Shown: positions 42,456-53,120 of the stretch, one piece after another
How positions within the stretch are numbered: the stretch's first letter is position 1
Layout of the letters: each line of letters opens with the position of its first letter
Assembly (NCBI GenBank): GCA_944321825.1
Contig: CALUMU010000005.1
Location: 62,001 to 126,000 of the forward strand
Direction of reading: 5' to 3'
DNA: 64,000 nucleotides
Source: Candidatus Amulumruptor caecigallinarius
Lineage (GTDB): Bacteria; Bacteroidota; Bacteroidia; Bacteroidales; Muribaculaceae
The notes under the pieces: model-generated
What the model saw: only the letters and a program-made list of their open reading frames with translations
Told to the model about the DNA's origin: nothing
The model's database searches: none
Program-made: the position numbers and the translations under genes

Positions 42456-42548
42456 CCCCTTGTTGACAACCGCTTTTGTCCGCTGACCAGCTATCATCGC
42501 TCCATGCGGACAATAAACCGCAAAAAGTGCGGTTAATGAGCAAAAGAT

Positions 42549-42583
42549 AAGCCGTGTGCAAAAAAATACATTGCACACGGCTT
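42549..42583 (-). terminator. Terminator of the biotin-enzyme gene
   Basis: A 13-bp perfect stem AAGCCGTGTGCAA (42549-42561) with its complement (42571-42583) and a 9-nt loop lies 22 bp beyond the stop of the gene at 42605. Confidence 0.8.
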
Positions 42584-42604
42584 AGAGTTATATTACAGGA
42601 GCTG

Positions 42605-44497
42605 TCAGTCATCGAACTCGACAAGCAGGGCATCCGTGCCTACCACGTCGCCAAGCTCCACGAACAGACGCTTGACCACGCCGTCGGCAGGAGCCTCAAC
42701 ATCGTTTTCCATTTTCATGGCTTCGTACACGAGCACCACATCGCCTTTCTTGACTTTCTGACCCGGCTTGACATTGACAGCTATAACCTTACCGCCCATC
42801 GGAGCCGAGATTGTCGGGCCGGTGACAGGAATCATTTCCTCCTCTGCCTCAGCATCGGATGCCGCCTGAGCTTCCTTGATTTCAGACTCGTGCTGCGCCT
42901 CGTATTCCTCCCGGCGGCGGTTCTTAAGGAAATTCACCGCCACTGACGGCAGAAGTTCAAGCAGCAGGTATTCCTCATCGTTAACCGCCAGAGACACCCC
43001 TCCAAATTCGTCAAGGACCGGATTGTCAGGCTTGCGGTATGATGACACGTCATAGGCTTTTTCCTCCGGAGAGCCGGTAATCATCTCCCGGAAAGCCGGG
43101 TCGATAGCGACCGGTGTGTGTCCGTATTCCCCTTTTATCAGCGAGATGAACTGGTTGGACGGGTTGCTGTAGTCCTTGTTGCCCTTCTTGCGGTCAAGAG
43201 CCAGGCTCACCGCCTGACTGCCGACAATCTGGCTCGTCGGCGTAACCAACGGCACCAATCCGGCATCACGCCGCACCTTCGGAATCAGAGCCATCGCATC
43301 GTCAAGCAGCTCACTTGCACCGAGAGCCTTGAGCTGCGCCACCATGTTGCTGTACATGCCTCCTGGTACCTCTGCATCCTTGACCAACTGGTTAGGCTTC
43401 GGGAATCCGAAATAATCCTCTATGGCATGACATGCATCGAGCAACGCAGCCTCATCGCTGCGATTGGCTGCAGCAATCGCAGCATCAAACAATGCGTCTA
43501 CTTCCGCCGGCAACACATCTATAAGCGGGTCGAAATCTTTAGGCATCTGCTTGGCAAGGTCGAAATCTTTCAACGTCCTGCGGGCTTCAAGCAGTTCCTT
43601 GCGGATCTGGCCTACGGCCTCCATGTCGACCTCGACATTCACCCCGAGCTTCTTGGCGAACACATACACCAACTCGATAGCCGGAGCCGCCGATCCGCCG
43701 CCAAACCACCAGATGTTTGTGTCAAGGATGTCAACCCCGTTGATGATTGCCATCAACGATGATGCCAGTCCGTAGCCTGGAGTACAATGAGTATGAAAAT
43801 CGACCGGCACTTTCAACTCCGCTTTAAGACGCGAGATGATGGAAGCCGCCCGCAGAGGGTTGACCAATCCTGCCATGTCCTTGAGCGTAATGATTTTCGC
43901 ACCGAGAGCTTCCATCTCTTTTGCTTTGCCGACAAAATACTCGTCGGTAAATATCTTGCTCGGAGACTTAGGAGACATACCGAACAGGGATTTAAACTTT
44001 GAGCCGAAGCCCGATGACTGAGGTGTTTCGTCCTTCGGGTCAACGGTATAGCAGACAGCTCCGTCAGCTATACCACCGAGTTCGTTGATCATCCGTATGG
44101 AGTCTTTTACGTTGTCTATGTCATTGAGCGCATCAAAAATGCGCATAACATTCAAGCCGTTTTTCACAGCTTCTTTGTAAAATCCTTCGAGCACCGAATT
44201 AGGATACGGTACATAACCGAAAAGGTTACGTCCACGCGACAGAGCCGAAAGCAACGACTTGCCCTTCATGGCCTCGCTGATAGAACGCAGACGGGTCCAT
44301 GGCGACTCGTCGAGATACCTCATCACCGAGTCGGGTACAGCCCCTCCCCACACTTCCATTATATAGAATCCTGCATTTTCATAATAAGGGAGCAGACGGT
44401 CGATGGTCTGCTGGCTCATACGGGTAGCAAACAGCGACTGCTGCCCGTCACGCAGTGTCAAATCACGGATTTTAAGATTTCGTTGTTCCATCATCAT
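42605..44497 (-). CDS. Pyruvate carboxylase subunit B / oxaloacetate decarboxylase alpha-type protein
   Basis: A 630-residue carboxyltransferase. The HMGL-like barrel (about 8-275: LTLRDGQQSLFATRM, DALND, the HTHCTPGYGLAS metal site) is followed by a conserved PYC/OADA domain (about 290-500) and a C-terminal biotinyl domain (about 560-630) with biotin attachment Lys595 in EAMKM. A Glu/Ala-rich hinge separates the last two. It moves a carboxyl group between biotin and pyruvate/oxaloacetate. No biotin carboxylase (PycA) or membrane OadB/OadG genes adjoin, so direction cannot be fixed. The start MMMEQ allows ATG 44497, 44494 or 44491. Confidence 0.9.
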   Translation of the reverse strand: MMMEQRNLKIRDLTLRDGQQSLFATRMSQQTIDRLLPYYENAGFYIMEVWGGAVPDSVMRYLDESPWTRLRSISEAMKGKSLLSALSRGRNLFGYVPYPNSVLEGFYKEAVKNGLNVMRIFDALNDIDNVKDSIRMINELGGIADGAVCYTVDPKDETPQSSGFGSKFKSLFGMSPKSPSKIFTDEYFVGKAKEMEALGAKIITLKDMAGLVNPLRAASIISRLKAELKVPVDFHTHCTPGYGLASSLMAIINGVDILDTNIWWFGGGSAAPAIELVYVFAKKLGVNVEVDMEAVGQIRKELLEARRTLKDFDLAKQMPKDFDPLIDVLPAEVDALFDAAIAAANRSDEAALLDACHAIEDYFGFPKPNQLVKDAEVPGGMYSNMVAQLKALGASELLDDAMALIPKVRRDAGLVPLVTPTSQIVGSQAVSLALDRKKGNKDYSNPSNQFISLIKGEYGHTPVAIDPAFREMITGSPEEKAYDVSSYRKPDNPVLDEFGGVSLAVNDEEYLLLELLPSVAVNFLKNRRREEYEAQHESEIKEAQAASDAEAEEEMIPVTGPTISAPMGGKVIAVNVKPGQKVKKGDVVLVYEAMKMENDVEAPADGVVKRLFVELGDVVGTDALLVEFDD

Positions 44498-44919
44498 ATC
44501 TAATTAAATCGTTATGCGACGTTGGGTTAAATGTATTTTTTATCTTGGTAAGTGTGTCTTATCCGAAAGCAAATTTATATTTTCATTTTGGATTACGGAA
44601 ATTTTTCCTCAATTTATTTCGCAGTTATTCGGCTTATAGTAAATTAAAGCGTACAACAAGCAATGCACATTTCGGAGATTTTTGTGTTATACAACATACT
44701 TTTTAGTTAAAAAGCCAGCGACATTCTTGCAATTTCAAACAGTGCACAACCGCCAACATTACATTTTGTAACAAAATTACCTACAGTGATTATAATATTA
44801 TTGCGCACTTCAATTATTATCCTTACCTTTGCAAATCCTCATTAACGCATGTTGCCCGACGGCACCGCATGCTGCCATTGAATTTATAAGTTAAGGTAAA
44901 AAAGATAGCCAGATTTTTT
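44498..44919. other. Divergent promoter region between the biotin enzyme and leuA
   Basis: No gene. The region is AT-rich. A minus-strand -7 box TAAATTTG lies at 44577-44570 (no clear -33), and the leuA promoter is at 44801-44831. An 88-nt leuA leader could encode a 10-residue peptide (ATG 44849) but it is not leucine-rich, so classical attenuation is not indicated. Confidence 0.5.
44801..44831 (+). promoter_or_regulatory. Promoter of the leu operon
   Basis: TTG at 44801-44803 and TACCTTTG at 44824-44831 are 20 bp apart, matching the Bacteroidetes consensus. The leader is about 80 nt. Confidence 0.6.
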
Positions 44920-46416
44920 ATGAGCGACCGTTTGTACATATTCGACACCACTCTGCGTGACGGCGAGCAGGTGCCGGGATGCCAGCTTAACACCGTAGAG
45001 AAAATCGAAGTGGCCAAAGCCCTCGAAGCCCTTGGAGTAGACGTAATCGAGGCCGGATTTCCCGTATCGAGTCCCGGAGACTTCAACTCGGTAGTGGAAA
45101 TATCGAAAGCCGTCACATGGCCGACCATATGCGCGCTGACACGAGCCGTGGAAAACGACATACGCGTAGCCGCCGACGCTCTGCAATATGCAAAGCGCAA
45201 ACGCATCCACACCGGCATCGGCACAAGCGACTCGCACATCAAATACAAATTCAACTCCAACCGCGAGGATATACTACAGCGCGGTGTTGCCGCAGTGGCA
45301 TACGCCCGCAAGTTTGTCGACGATGTGGAATTTTACTGTGAAGATGCCGGACGCACCGACAACGAGTACCTTGCCCGCGTGGTAGAGGCCGTAATCGCAG
45401 CCGGAGCCACCGTGGTCAACATCCCCGACACCACCGGCTACTGCCTGCCCGAAGAATACGGGGCGAAAATCCGCTACCTCATGGAGCATGTCAGCAACAT
45501 CGACAAAGCCATCCTCTCCACCCACTGCCACAACGACCTCGGCATGGCCACGGCCAACACCGTCATGGGTGTAATCAACGGAGCACGTCAGGTGGAAGTC
45601 ACTATCAACGGCATAGGCGAACGTGCCGGCAACACTGCCCTCGAGGAAGTGGTCATGACTCTGCGCTCGCACAAAGAACTCGGCATAGACACCAACATCA
45701 ATGCCACCAAAATAGCTTCGACCAGCCGCATGGTGTCATCCCTGATGAACATGCCCGTGCAGCCCAACAAGGCTATCGTCGGACGCAACGCATTCGCCCA
45801 CTCGTCAGGCATCCATCAGGACGGAGTGCTCAAAAACCGCGAAAGCTACGAAATCATTGATCCCAAGGATGTAGGCGTAGACGAAAACTCCATCGTACTC
45901 ACCGCCCGCAGCGGACGCGCCGCGCTCAAACACCGCCTGCACACGCTCGGCATCAACCTTGAGCCGGAAGCACTCGACAAAGCTTACGAGCAGTTCCTCA
46001 AACTGGCCGACCGCAAGAAGGAAATCAACGATGACGACGTGCTGATGATTGCCGGCGAACACCACAAAGCCCGCAGCCGCATCAAGCTTGACTTCCTGCA
46101 AGTGACATCGGGCGTAGGCATACACTCGGTGGCCAGCGTCGGCCTCGACATCGCCGGCGAGAAATTCGAAGCGGCAGCTTCGGGCAACGGCCCTGTAGAT
46201 GCAGCCATCAACGCCATCAAACTCATCATACGCCGCAAAATGCTCCTTAAGGAGTTCCTTATCCAGGCCATCAATAAGGGAAGCAACGATGTCGGCAAGG
46301 TACATATGACCGTCGAATATGACGGCGCACACTACAACGGCTTCGCCGCCAACACGGACATCGTCGCAGCATCGGCCGAAGCGTTCCTTGATGCCATCAA
46401 CAAATTCGTGCGCTGA
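44920..46416 (+). CDS. leuA: 2-Isopropylmalate synthase
   Basis: Condenses 2-ketoisovalerate with acetyl-CoA, the committed step of leucine synthesis. It has 498 residues. The HMGL barrel starts [17 protein letters not shown] with metal-binding Asp; [12 protein letters not shown] supplies the His ligands and NGIGERAGN is conserved. A C-terminal LeuA allosteric domain (about 370-495) suggests leucine feedback. It is first in the leu operon, 55 bp before leuC. Confidence 0.95.
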   Translation: MSDRLYIFDTTLRDGEQVPGCQLNTVEKIEVAKALEALGVDVIEAGFPVSSPGDFNSVVEISKAVTWPTICALTRAVENDIRVAADALQYAKRKRIHTGIGTSDSHIKYKFNSNREDILQRGVAAVAYARKFVDDVEFYCEDAGRTDNEYLARVVEAVIAAGATVVNIPDTTGYCLPEEYGAKIRYLMEHVSNIDKAILSTHCHNDLGMATANTVMGVINGARQVEVTINGIGERAGNTALEEVVMTLRSHKELGIDTNINATKIASTSRMVSSLMNMPVQPNKAIVGRNAFAHSSGIHQDGVLKNRESYEIIDPKDVGVDENSIVLTARSGRAALKHRLHTLGINLEPEALDKAYEQFLKLADRKKEINDDDVLMIAGEHHKARSRIKLDFLQVTSGVGIHSVASVGLDIAGEKFEAAASGNGPVDAAINAIKLIIRRKMLLKEFLIQAINKGSNDVGKVHMTVEYDGAHYNGFAANTDIVAASAEAFLDAINKFVR

Positions 46417-46471
46417 CACCATTCCCCAAGAACATACATCACAATCATTACATAACATCACAACCATCTAC

Positions 46472-47866
46472 ATGGCAAAGACACTGTTTGACAAAATCTG
46501 GGATGCCCACGTGGTCAACCACATCGAGGACGGTCCCGACCAGCTTTATATAGACCGGCATTACTGCCACGAGGTGACATCACCCCAGGCTTTCGACGGA
46601 CTGCGTCAGCGCGGCCTGAAAGTCATGCGCCCCGAACGCACCTACTGCTCGCCCGACCACAACATCCCCACCATGCACCAGGACCAGCCCATAGCCGACC
46701 CCGTGAGCCGCAATCAGGTGGACACGCTCACACGCAATGCGCGTGAATTCGGGGTGACTCTCTATGGCCTCGGCCATCGCAAAAACGGCATCATCCACGT
46801 AATCGGACCGGAAAACGGCTTGACCCTGCCCGGATACACCATCGTGTGCGGCGACAGCCACACATCTACTCATGGAGCTTTCGGTGCCGTAGCTTTCGGC
46901 ATCGGCACAAGCGAAGTAGAGATGGTGCTTGCCACCCAGTGCATACTTCAGCCCAAGCCCAAGAAGATGCGTATCAATGTCAACGGCAAGCTCCGCCCCG
47001 GCGTGACCGCCAAAGACATCGCGCTATATATAATAGCCAAAATGACCACCAGCGGAGCCACCGGGTATTTCGTGGAATATGCCGGAGAAGCAATCCGCAG
47101 CCTCTCCATGGAGGGACGCATGACCGTGTGCAACCTTTCGATAGAGATGGGAGCCCGCGGAGGCATGATAGCCCCTGACGAGACCACTTTCGCATATGTC
47201 AAAGGACGCGAATTTGCTCCCAAGGGCGAAGCCTGGGACAAGGCTCTCGCTTATTGGAAAACCCTCTACAGCGACGAAGACGCGGTGTTCGATGCCGAGG
47301 TCGATTTTGATGCCGCCGACATCGAGCCACGTATCACCTACGGCACAAATCCCGGTCTCGGCATGGGCATAAACGATGCCATACCTTCATTCGAAGGCGA
47401 CGACGAGACTGCCCGCCAGAGCTACGAGAAGTCGCTGGCGTACATGGGGTTCAAAGAGGGTCAGAAACTCAAGGGCATCCCTGTGGATTATGTGTTCCTC
47501 GGCAGCTGCACAAACGGACGAATCGAGGACTTCCGCGCATTTGCCGAAATCGTAAAAGGCAAAAAGAAAGCCGACAATATCACTGCTTGGCTCGTCCCCG
47601 GCTCCTGGCTCGTAAGCGACCAGATTAAGGCCGAAGGGCTTGACAAAATCCTCGCAGAGGCAGGGTTTGAACTCCGCCAGCCCGGATGCTCGGCATGTCT
47701 GGCAATGAACGAGGACAAGATACCCGAAGGCAAACTCGCGGTCAGCACATCCAACCGCAACTTCGAGGGCCGTCAGGGTCCCGGCTCGCGCACTATTCTC
47801 GCCGGACCGCTTGTAGCCGCCGCTACCGCCATCACCGGTGTCCTCTCCGAGCCTTCTGACCTCTAA
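46472..47866 (+). CDS. leuC: 3-Isopropylmalate dehydratase large subunit
   Basis: The aconitase-type subunit that isomerises 2- to 3-isopropylmalate. ATG 46472 ([15 protein letters not shown]) gives 464 residues; an upstream in-frame start would overlap leuA. Cysteines for the [4Fe-4S] cluster are Cys346 (GSCTNGR), Cys406 and Cys409 (CSACLAMN). It works with LeuD, encoded 33 bp downstream. Confidence 0.97.
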   Translation: MAKTLFDKIWDAHVVNHIEDGPDQLYIDRHYCHEVTSPQAFDGLRQRGLKVMRPERTYCSPDHNIPTMHQDQPIADPVSRNQVDTLTRNAREFGVTLYGLGHRKNGIIHVIGPENGLTLPGYTIVCGDSHTSTHGAFGAVAFGIGTSEVEMVLATQCILQPKPKKMRINVNGKLRPGVTAKDIALYIIAKMTTSGATGYFVEYAGEAIRSLSMEGRMTVCNLSIEMGARGGMIAPDETTFAYVKGREFAPKGEAWDKALAYWKTLYSDEDAVFDAEVDFDAADIEPRITYGTNPGLGMGINDAIPSFEGDDETARQSYEKSLAYMGFKEGQKLKGIPVDYVFLGSCTNGRIEDFRAFAEIVKGKKKADNITAWLVPGSWLVSDQIKAEGLDKILAEAGFELRQPGCSACLAMNEDKIPEGKLAVSTSNRNFEGRQGPGSRTILAGPLVAAATAITGVLSEPSDL

Positions 47867-47899
47867 GAATTATTTCACACACCCCACGTTTGTTTCATT

Positions 47900-48496
47900 A
47901 TGAAAGAAAAATTCACCACCATAACCTCCTCTTGCATCCCTCTGCCCATAGAGAATGTGGACACCGACCAGATTATCCCCGCTCGCTTCCTCAAAGCCAC
48001 AAGCCGCGAAGGATTCGGCGATAACCTGTTTCGTGACTGGCGTTATGACAAGGACGGCAATCCCAACCCCGACTTCGTGCTCAACGACCCCACATACAGC
48101 GGCTGTGTACTCGTGGCAGGCAAAAACTTCGGCAGCGGCTCGTCACGCGAACATGCTGCATGGGCTATAGCCGATTACGGATTCCACGTAGTGGTCAGCA
48201 GCTTCTTTGCCGACATCCACAAAAACAACGAACTCAACAACTTCGTGCTTCCCGTCGTGGTAAGCGAGGAATTTCTTGCAGAGCTGTTTGACTCCATCGC
48301 CAACGACCCCAAGACAGAGGTGCGTGTAGACCTCCCCTCGCAGACCATCACCAACCTTGCCACAGGCAAGAGTGAAAACTTCGACATCAACGCCTATAAG
48401 AAACAATGTCTCGGGCAGGGACTTGACGACATCGAGTATCTCCTGACCAAGAAAGCCGACATCGAAGCCTTTGAAGCAAGCCATGGCGTATGTTGA
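47900..48496 (+). CDS. leuD: 3-Isopropylmalate dehydratase small subunit
   Basis: A 198-residue swivel-domain partner of LeuC. It carries [14 protein letters not shown] near the start and [16 protein letters not shown] (about 75-90), the substrate-binding Ser/Arg loop of the family. The stop (48494-48496) lies inside the next coding region, which begins at 48483, so the two are translationally coupled. Confidence 0.97.
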   Translation: MKEKFTTITSSCIPLPIENVDTDQIIPARFLKATSREGFGDNLFRDWRYDKDGNPNPDFVLNDPTYSGCVLVAGKNFGSGSSREHAAWAIADYGFHVVVSSFFADIHKNNELNNFVLPVVVSEEFLAELFDSIANDPKTEVRVDLPSQTITNLATGKSENFDINAYKKQCLGQGLDDIEYLLTKKADIEAFEASHGVC

Positions 48497-50009
48497 GATA
48501 ATGGACACGACACTCCGCGACGGCGAACAGACGTCAGGGGTGTCGTTCACCCCCTCTGAGAAGCTGACCATCACGCGTCTGCTCCTCACAGAGCTACATG
48601 TGCCGCGCATAGAGATAGCATCGGCCCGTGTGTCCGAGGGCGAACGCCAGTCGGTGGCCAACGTGTGCCGCTGGAGCCAGCGCGCAGGACTCATAGATGC
48701 TATAGAGGTACTCGGGTTCATCGACAGGGGCGTGTCTATCGACTGGGTGCGCAATGTAGGCGGGCGGGTCATCAACCTGCTGTCGAAAGGTTCGGAGAAG
48801 CACTGCCGCTACCAGCTCAAGCAGACCCCCCAGGAGCATATCGAAGCCATACGCCGCGAGGTGTTAAACGCCCGCGATGCCGGGCTCAAGGTCAACCTGT
48901 ATCTTGAGGACTGGAGCAACGGCATGAAGCACTCGCCCGAATATGTGTTCAACATGATGGATGCCCTGATAGACCTCCCGATAGAAAGGTTCATGCTGCC
49001 CGACACCCTCGGCATCCTCAACCCATATGACACACTGTCATATGTGCACCGAATGGTAAAGACATATCCCAAGCTCCATTTCGACTTCCATGCCCACAAC
49101 GACTACGACCTTGGCACCGCCAACCTGTTTGCAGCCATAAAGGGAGGAGCAAAGGGGGTCCATACCACCGTCAACGGTCTCGGCGAACGTGCCGGCAACG
49201 CCGCCCTGTCAAGTGCGCTTGCGGTCATCCATGACCAGCTCCACATGACCACCGGGGTCGACGAAAGCAAAATCAACAAGGTAAGCCACATCGTCGAGTC
49301 GTTTTCAGGCATCATGGTGCCACCCAACAAGCCTATCATCGGCGACAGCGTATTTACCCAATGCGCCGGAATACACTCCGACGGCGACAACAAGAAGCAG
49401 CTCTACTACAACGACCTGCTACCCGAACGCTTCGGACGCGAACGCGAATACGCCCTCGGCAAGACATCGGGCAAAGCCAACATACGCAAAAACCTTGAAG
49501 TCCTCGGCATCGAACTGAGCGAAGAACACATCAAGACCGTGACCGACCGTGTCATAGCTCTTGGCGACAAGAAGGAGATAGTCACCCAGAGCGACCTCCC
49601 CTTTATCGTGGCCGACGTAATCAAACATGCCACCCTACCCTCTACAGTGCAGCTCGTCAACTACGCCATAAGCGCGAGCAAGGGGCTGCAGCCGATGGCA
49701 ATGGTGCGCCTGAGCGTCGACGGCGTGGAATACGAGGCCAACGCTTCGGGCGACGGCCAATACGATGCGTTTGTCAGAGCGTTGCGCAGCATCTACCGCA
49801 CGAAGCTCAAACGGTCATTCCCCGTGCTGACCAACTACACAGTCAATATCCCTCCGGGCGGCCGCTCCGACGCGCTCGTCCACACCACCATAACATGGGA
49901 CTACGACGGACGCACCATCAAGACACGCGGGCTTGACGGCGACCAGACCGAAAGCGCCATCAGCGCCACGCTCAAGATGCTCAACATCATCGAAAGCTAC
50001 GAAAACTAA
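48483..50009 (+). CDS. Second isopropylmalate/citramalate synthase-family enzyme
   Basis: 508 residues from ATG 48483, overlapping leuD by 14 bp (a TTG at 48471 is less likely). The HMGL barrel has [30 protein letters not shown] and [11 protein letters not shown], followed by a C-terminal LeuA-type regulatory domain (about 385-505). It differs clearly from the LeuA encoded upstream. In Bacteroidetes leu operons a second synthase at this position is common. Citramalate synthase (pyruvate + acetyl-CoA, feeding isoleucine through LeuCD and LeuB) is the leading idea. The alternative is a second isopropylmalate synthase with other regulation. Not decidable from motifs alone. Confidence 0.85.
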   Translation: MAYVEIMDTTLRDGEQTSGVSFTPSEKLTITRLLLTELHVPRIEIASARVSEGERQSVANVCRWSQRAGLIDAIEVLGFIDRGVSIDWVRNVGGRVINLLSKGSEKHCRYQLKQTPQEHIEAIRREVLNARDAGLKVNLYLEDWSNGMKHSPEYVFNMMDALIDLPIERFMLPDTLGILNPYDTLSYVHRMVKTYPKLHFDFHAHNDYDLGTANLFAAIKGGAKGVHTTVNGLGERAGNAALSSALAVIHDQLHMTTGVDESKINKVSHIVESFSGIMVPPNKPIIGDSVFTQCAGIHSDGDNKKQLYYNDLLPERFGREREYALGKTSGKANIRKNLEVLGIELSEEHIKTVTDRVIALGDKKEIVTQSDLPFIVADVIKHATLPSTVQLVNYAISASKGLQPMAMVRLSVDGVEYEANASGDGQYDAFVRALRSIYRTKLKRSFPVLTNYTVNIPPGGRSDALVHTTITWDYDGRTIKTRGLDGDQTESAISATLKMLNIIESYEN

Positions 50010-50042
50010 AACAAACAAAATAAAAACCACTTCAAAACACAA

Positions 50043-51104
50043 ATGGACTTTAAAATTGCAGTGCTTGCCGGCGACGGCATAGGCCCCGAAATATCAAAGC
50101 AGGGTGTCAACGTGATGACCGCCGTATGCGAGAAATTCGGCCACAAAGTCGAGTACAAAGACGCTCTTTGCGGTGCCGATGCCATAGACAAGGTCGGCGA
50201 CCCGTTCCCCGAAGAAACCTACCAGACCTGCCTGTGGGCTGATGCAGTGCTGTTCTCGGCAGTAGGAGACCCTAAATTCGACAACAATCCCAATGCCAAG
50301 GTGCGCCCCGAGCAAGGTCTGTTGGCGATGCGCAAAAAGCTCGGCCTCTACGCCAACATCCGCCCGGTGGAGACATTCAAGTGCCTCGTACACAAGTCGC
50401 CCCTCAAGGCCGAACTGGTTGACGGAGCAGACTTCGTCTGCATCCGAGAACTGACAGGCGGCATGTACTTCGGCGAGAAATTCGAGAGCGACGACCGCGC
50501 CTATGACACCAACGCATACACACGCCCCGAAATCGAACGCATACTCAAAGTGGGCTTTGAATACGCACGCCGCCGCAACAAGCACCTGACCATCGTCGAC
50601 AAGGCCAATGTGCTTGCATCGTCACGCCTCTGGCGCAAAATCGGCCAGGAAATGGCTCCACAGTACCCCGATGTCACCACCGACTTCATGTATGTCGACA
50701 ATGCCGCCATGCGCATGATACAGGAGCCCCGCTTCTTCGACGTGATGGTTACCGAAAACACCTTCGGCGACATCCTCACCGACGAGGGTTCGGTCATCTC
50801 CGGCTCTATGGGTCTCCTCCCCTCGGCTTCTACAGGCGAAAAGACACCCGTTTTCGAGCCCATCCACGGTTCGTGGCCACAGGCCAAGGGTCTCAACATA
50901 GCCAACCCTCTGGCTCAGATACTTTCAGTGGCGATGCTATTCGAATATTTCGACCTCAAAGCCGAAGGCCGTCTCATCCGTGATGCCGTCAACGCATCAC
51001 TCGATGCCAACGTCCGCACACCCGAAATCCAGGTAGAGGGCGGAGCCAAATACGGCACCAAGGAAGTCGGCGCATGGATAGTGGACTACATCCGAAAAGC
51101 CTGA
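50043..51104 (+). CDS. leuB: 3-Isopropylmalate dehydrogenase
   Basis: NAD-dependent oxidative decarboxylation of 3-isopropylmalate. It has 353 residues, with GDGIGPEI at 11-18, the substrate-binding Arg cluster ([24 protein letters not shown]), the Asp ligands in [15 protein letters not shown] and the NAD loop PIHGSWP.....NIANP. The last gene of the operon; a terminator follows at 51159-51193. Confidence 0.97.
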   Translation: MDFKIAVLAGDGIGPEISKQGVNVMTAVCEKFGHKVEYKDALCGADAIDKVGDPFPEETYQTCLWADAVLFSAVGDPKFDNNPNAKVRPEQGLLAMRKKLGLYANIRPVETFKCLVHKSPLKAELVDGADFVCIRELTGGMYFGEKFESDDRAYDTNAYTRPEIERILKVGFEYARRRNKHLTIVDKANVLASSRLWRKIGQEMAPQYPDVTTDFMYVDNAAMRMIQEPRFFDVMVTENTFGDILTDEGSVISGSMGLLPSASTGEKTPVFEPIHGSWPQAKGLNIANPLAQILSVAMLFEYFDLKAEGRLIRDAVNASLDANVRTPEIQVEGGAKYGTKEVGAWIVDYIRKA

Positions 51105-51637
51105 CACACTGCCCGACAGCCTTATACACACTCAACAGTCTATATATCGACATATTGATAAGCGGGACCCCGACAGCCTTGGAGTCCCGCTTATTTCTTC
51201 ACTCCAATGTCATCTAAAACAATACTGATGGCTCATCATGGCAAAGGGTTCGACCGTTCCAACTCGGCTATGAGGAAATTGCATCTGACATTTCCGAAAA
51301 GTAAGACGCTGTCTCACAAATTGACATGGAGTCATTATTTTACACTTCTAAAAATGTGAGGACGAGATTGGAGTTGCTGTTCTATTTCCAGAAAGCCATA
51401 AACCAGCTCCGGTGTTTGCATCGTGTTTTTTCCCATTGATGTAAAAGGCTATCTCCACGATTTTGCCAAGTGACTTATCGGCTTCTATGGACTTGTAGTA
51501 GTAGTAACTGTTTTCGAACCGGTGCTTTTAAATGCCTTTTCACAACGCAAGTGTTATTCAGACTTCCGCAGTACCGGCCAAGCAACCGCAGGAAATCTCA
51601 GCCCTAAAAGAGCGGCACTTCTCATGATACTATCATT
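51105..51637. other. Intergenic stretch with terminator and possible gene remnant
   Basis: After the leuB terminator no intact gene is seen. On the minus strand, 51345-51525 carries about 60 open codons without a start. They begin KHRFENSYYYYKSIEADKS and continue with GKIVEIAFYINGKK, which reads like real protein and may be the end of a decayed gene. The DNA is less GC-rich than its surroundings. Confidence 0.35.
51159..51193 (+). terminator. Terminator of the leu operon
   Basis: Stem TAAGCGGGAC/GTCCCGCTTA (10 bp) with a 15-nt loop, followed by TTTCTTC, 54 bp after leuB. Confidence 0.8.
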
Positions 51638-52534
51638 CTACATGCTTTCTGCATAATTCTCACCTTCCATGATAAATATGCCTGGCTCTTTCCAATAGTA
51701 AATCACATACGGCTCGATTAGCCCCATTTTGTTAATGTCCTGCGTTGGCATTCCGCTGAAATGGGTAAAAATCACTGCGTTTCCCTCTATCTCCCCTGCA
51801 TAATATTCCAACGTAGGGGTAGGGATGCTTTCTCCTTGCGGAGGATACATGGTAGTCTTTTCCATAAACACTTGATCCCCGTGCCTTTCCAGAGCAAATG
51901 AAGTCAAGTCTCTTGCATATATTTTTGTAAAAGCCTCTTGAGGAATAGTATTGTCTTTCAGATAGGAAGCATACTCTGGAGAGAGATACCCCACGCGCTT
52001 ATCTTTGGCAGAAAGCTCCACTTTAAACCATCCATTTTCTTTTCCCAACACCCTGAAACTCTGCCCCCGGTCGGCTTTCATCAACGGAACACCCGATACC
52101 GGCGTGGAACGGACATCGATTTTATCTCCTCCATTGACGAATACATAGTTACATTTGTCTTTCTGCCTAAACGCTACCGGGTCAGATCCGGGCGGCAAGA
52201 AAGTCACTTCCTGAGTGGTAGGATTGTATTTGAACTCCGCGTTCTGTTTTCCCATGCTGCCTTCTACGGCTACCGAAGCACCAGTTTCATCAATGAGGTA
52301 GATATCCACTATGCTATATGCAAGTCCGTAGCCATCTTCAGATAAACTGTAATAGCCGTAGCTGCCATCGGTCGGTGTGCTGTACAAGTCTAATTCCAAC
52401 TGGAACTGGCAATTGTCTTCCCAATATTCCCACTTGCCCGCAAAAGGTTTAGTGTTATCTGATTGTACAGCTGCGTGTACGCTCAGGAAGCCGCAAACAA
52501 CGCTTATCAAACTTAAGCAAATCCATTTTCTCAT
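51638..52534 (-). CDS. Secreted protein with bacterial SH3 domain
   Basis: A 298-residue exported protein: signal at about 1-22 (MRKWICLSLISVVCGFLSVHA), and a beta-rich N-terminal region (about 30-120) starting PFAGKWEYWEDNCQFQLEL that resembles lipocalin-like or C-type-lysozyme-inhibitor-like folds only vaguely. A bacterial SH3 domain spans about 135-190 (IDVRSTP....FRVLGKENGWFKVEL...GYLSPEYA), followed by an unassigned C-terminal half. SH3b domains usually bind cell-wall peptides. Codon use and base composition look more AT-rich than the flanking leu operon and pckA, a possible sign of acquisition. It is a single gene; function is unknown. Confidence 0.78.
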   Translation of the reverse strand: MRKWICLSLISVVCGFLSVHAAVQSDNTKPFAGKWEYWEDNCQFQLELDLYSTPTDGSYGYYSLSEDGYGLAYSIVDIYLIDETGASVAVEGSMGKQNAEFKYNPTTQEVTFLPPGSDPVAFRQKDKCNYVFVNGGDKIDVRSTPVSGVPLMKADRGQSFRVLGKENGWFKVELSAKDKRVGYLSPEYASYLKDNTIPQEAFTKIYARDLTSFALERHGDQVFMEKTTMYPPQGESIPTPTLEYYAGEIEGNAVIFTHFSGMPTQDINKMGLIEPYVIYYWKEPGIFIMEGENYAESM

Positions 52535-53120
52535 ATTATACTTGTTTTATCAGTTAAACTTACAGATTAAAGGTGACATTGACAGCGTACTGTACCCGCA
52601 CCAGCTGTCCATCTTTGCATCCAAGTGTACATCTCTTTAGTGACTTGACCACTCTTACAGCTTCGGTGTTAAAAATGATATACGCACATTGTGGACACAA
52701 CGCTCTCGCGCTGCCCACTCGACGGAATATATACATATCCACATAAGCCATCTACCGTTTGCTGCATACTTGACTGAGATAAGAAAGTTGCGAAGTTTCA
52801 AGTGGTCAAGAAAGAGCGTCGAGTAAACGCTTTTCATTATATATGTCAGGCGAGCCTTGGCACTTTGCCTCTGCAAAGCCCGGCAAGCCTTTTGCAGCCC
52901 CTCCCGCTGTGACCCGTGACCAAAGAGCCGGTATCTGCGTGAGACGGTCTGCAATAGCAAAAATAACGACAAATTTTCAGATTCGCAACACCGCAAAAAA
53001 TTGCAAGGTGGACAAAAAATAGAGGCATCGCCCGCACATGCATGTGTGACAGGTCGATGCCTCTATTGATATCAGCTTATGTTCCGCCGGTCATGATGAC
53101 CGCTTTCGCATAATCGATTT
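52535..53120. other. Intergenic stretch without recognised gene
   Basis: About 590 bp upstream of the SH3 gene and downstream of pckA. A minus-strand frame of 113 codons (52655-52996) looks unlike any protein family and has unusual residue use (many Arg, Cys, Leu). The only clear element is the pckA terminator at 53018-53067. Confidence 0.5.
53018..53067 (-). terminator. Terminator of pckA
   Basis: A 13-bp outer stem (AATAGAGGCATCG at 53018-53030, complement 53055-53067) with an inner CACATG/CATGTG stem. On the minus strand it is followed by six T. Confidence 0.85.

Larger units (their letters stand above)
41904..42604. other. Intergenic region with candidate small RNA and repeat copies
   Basis: No protein gene. 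It contains, in order, a -7 box TAACTTTG (41967-41974), a terminator (42065-42100), two copies of the dispersed GC-rich repeat in opposite orientation (42155-42263 and 42339-42455), and the terminator of the biotin enzyme gene (42549-42583). Confidence 0.7.

Noticed and set aside
44849-44881. Leader peptide for leu attenuation
   Set aside because: The 10-codon frame contains a single Leu and no convincing terminator/antiterminator pair follows.
52655-52996. 113-codon minus-strand frame between SH3 gene and pckA
   Set aside because: Odd residue use, no domain and no promoter or conserved start; support is insufficient.
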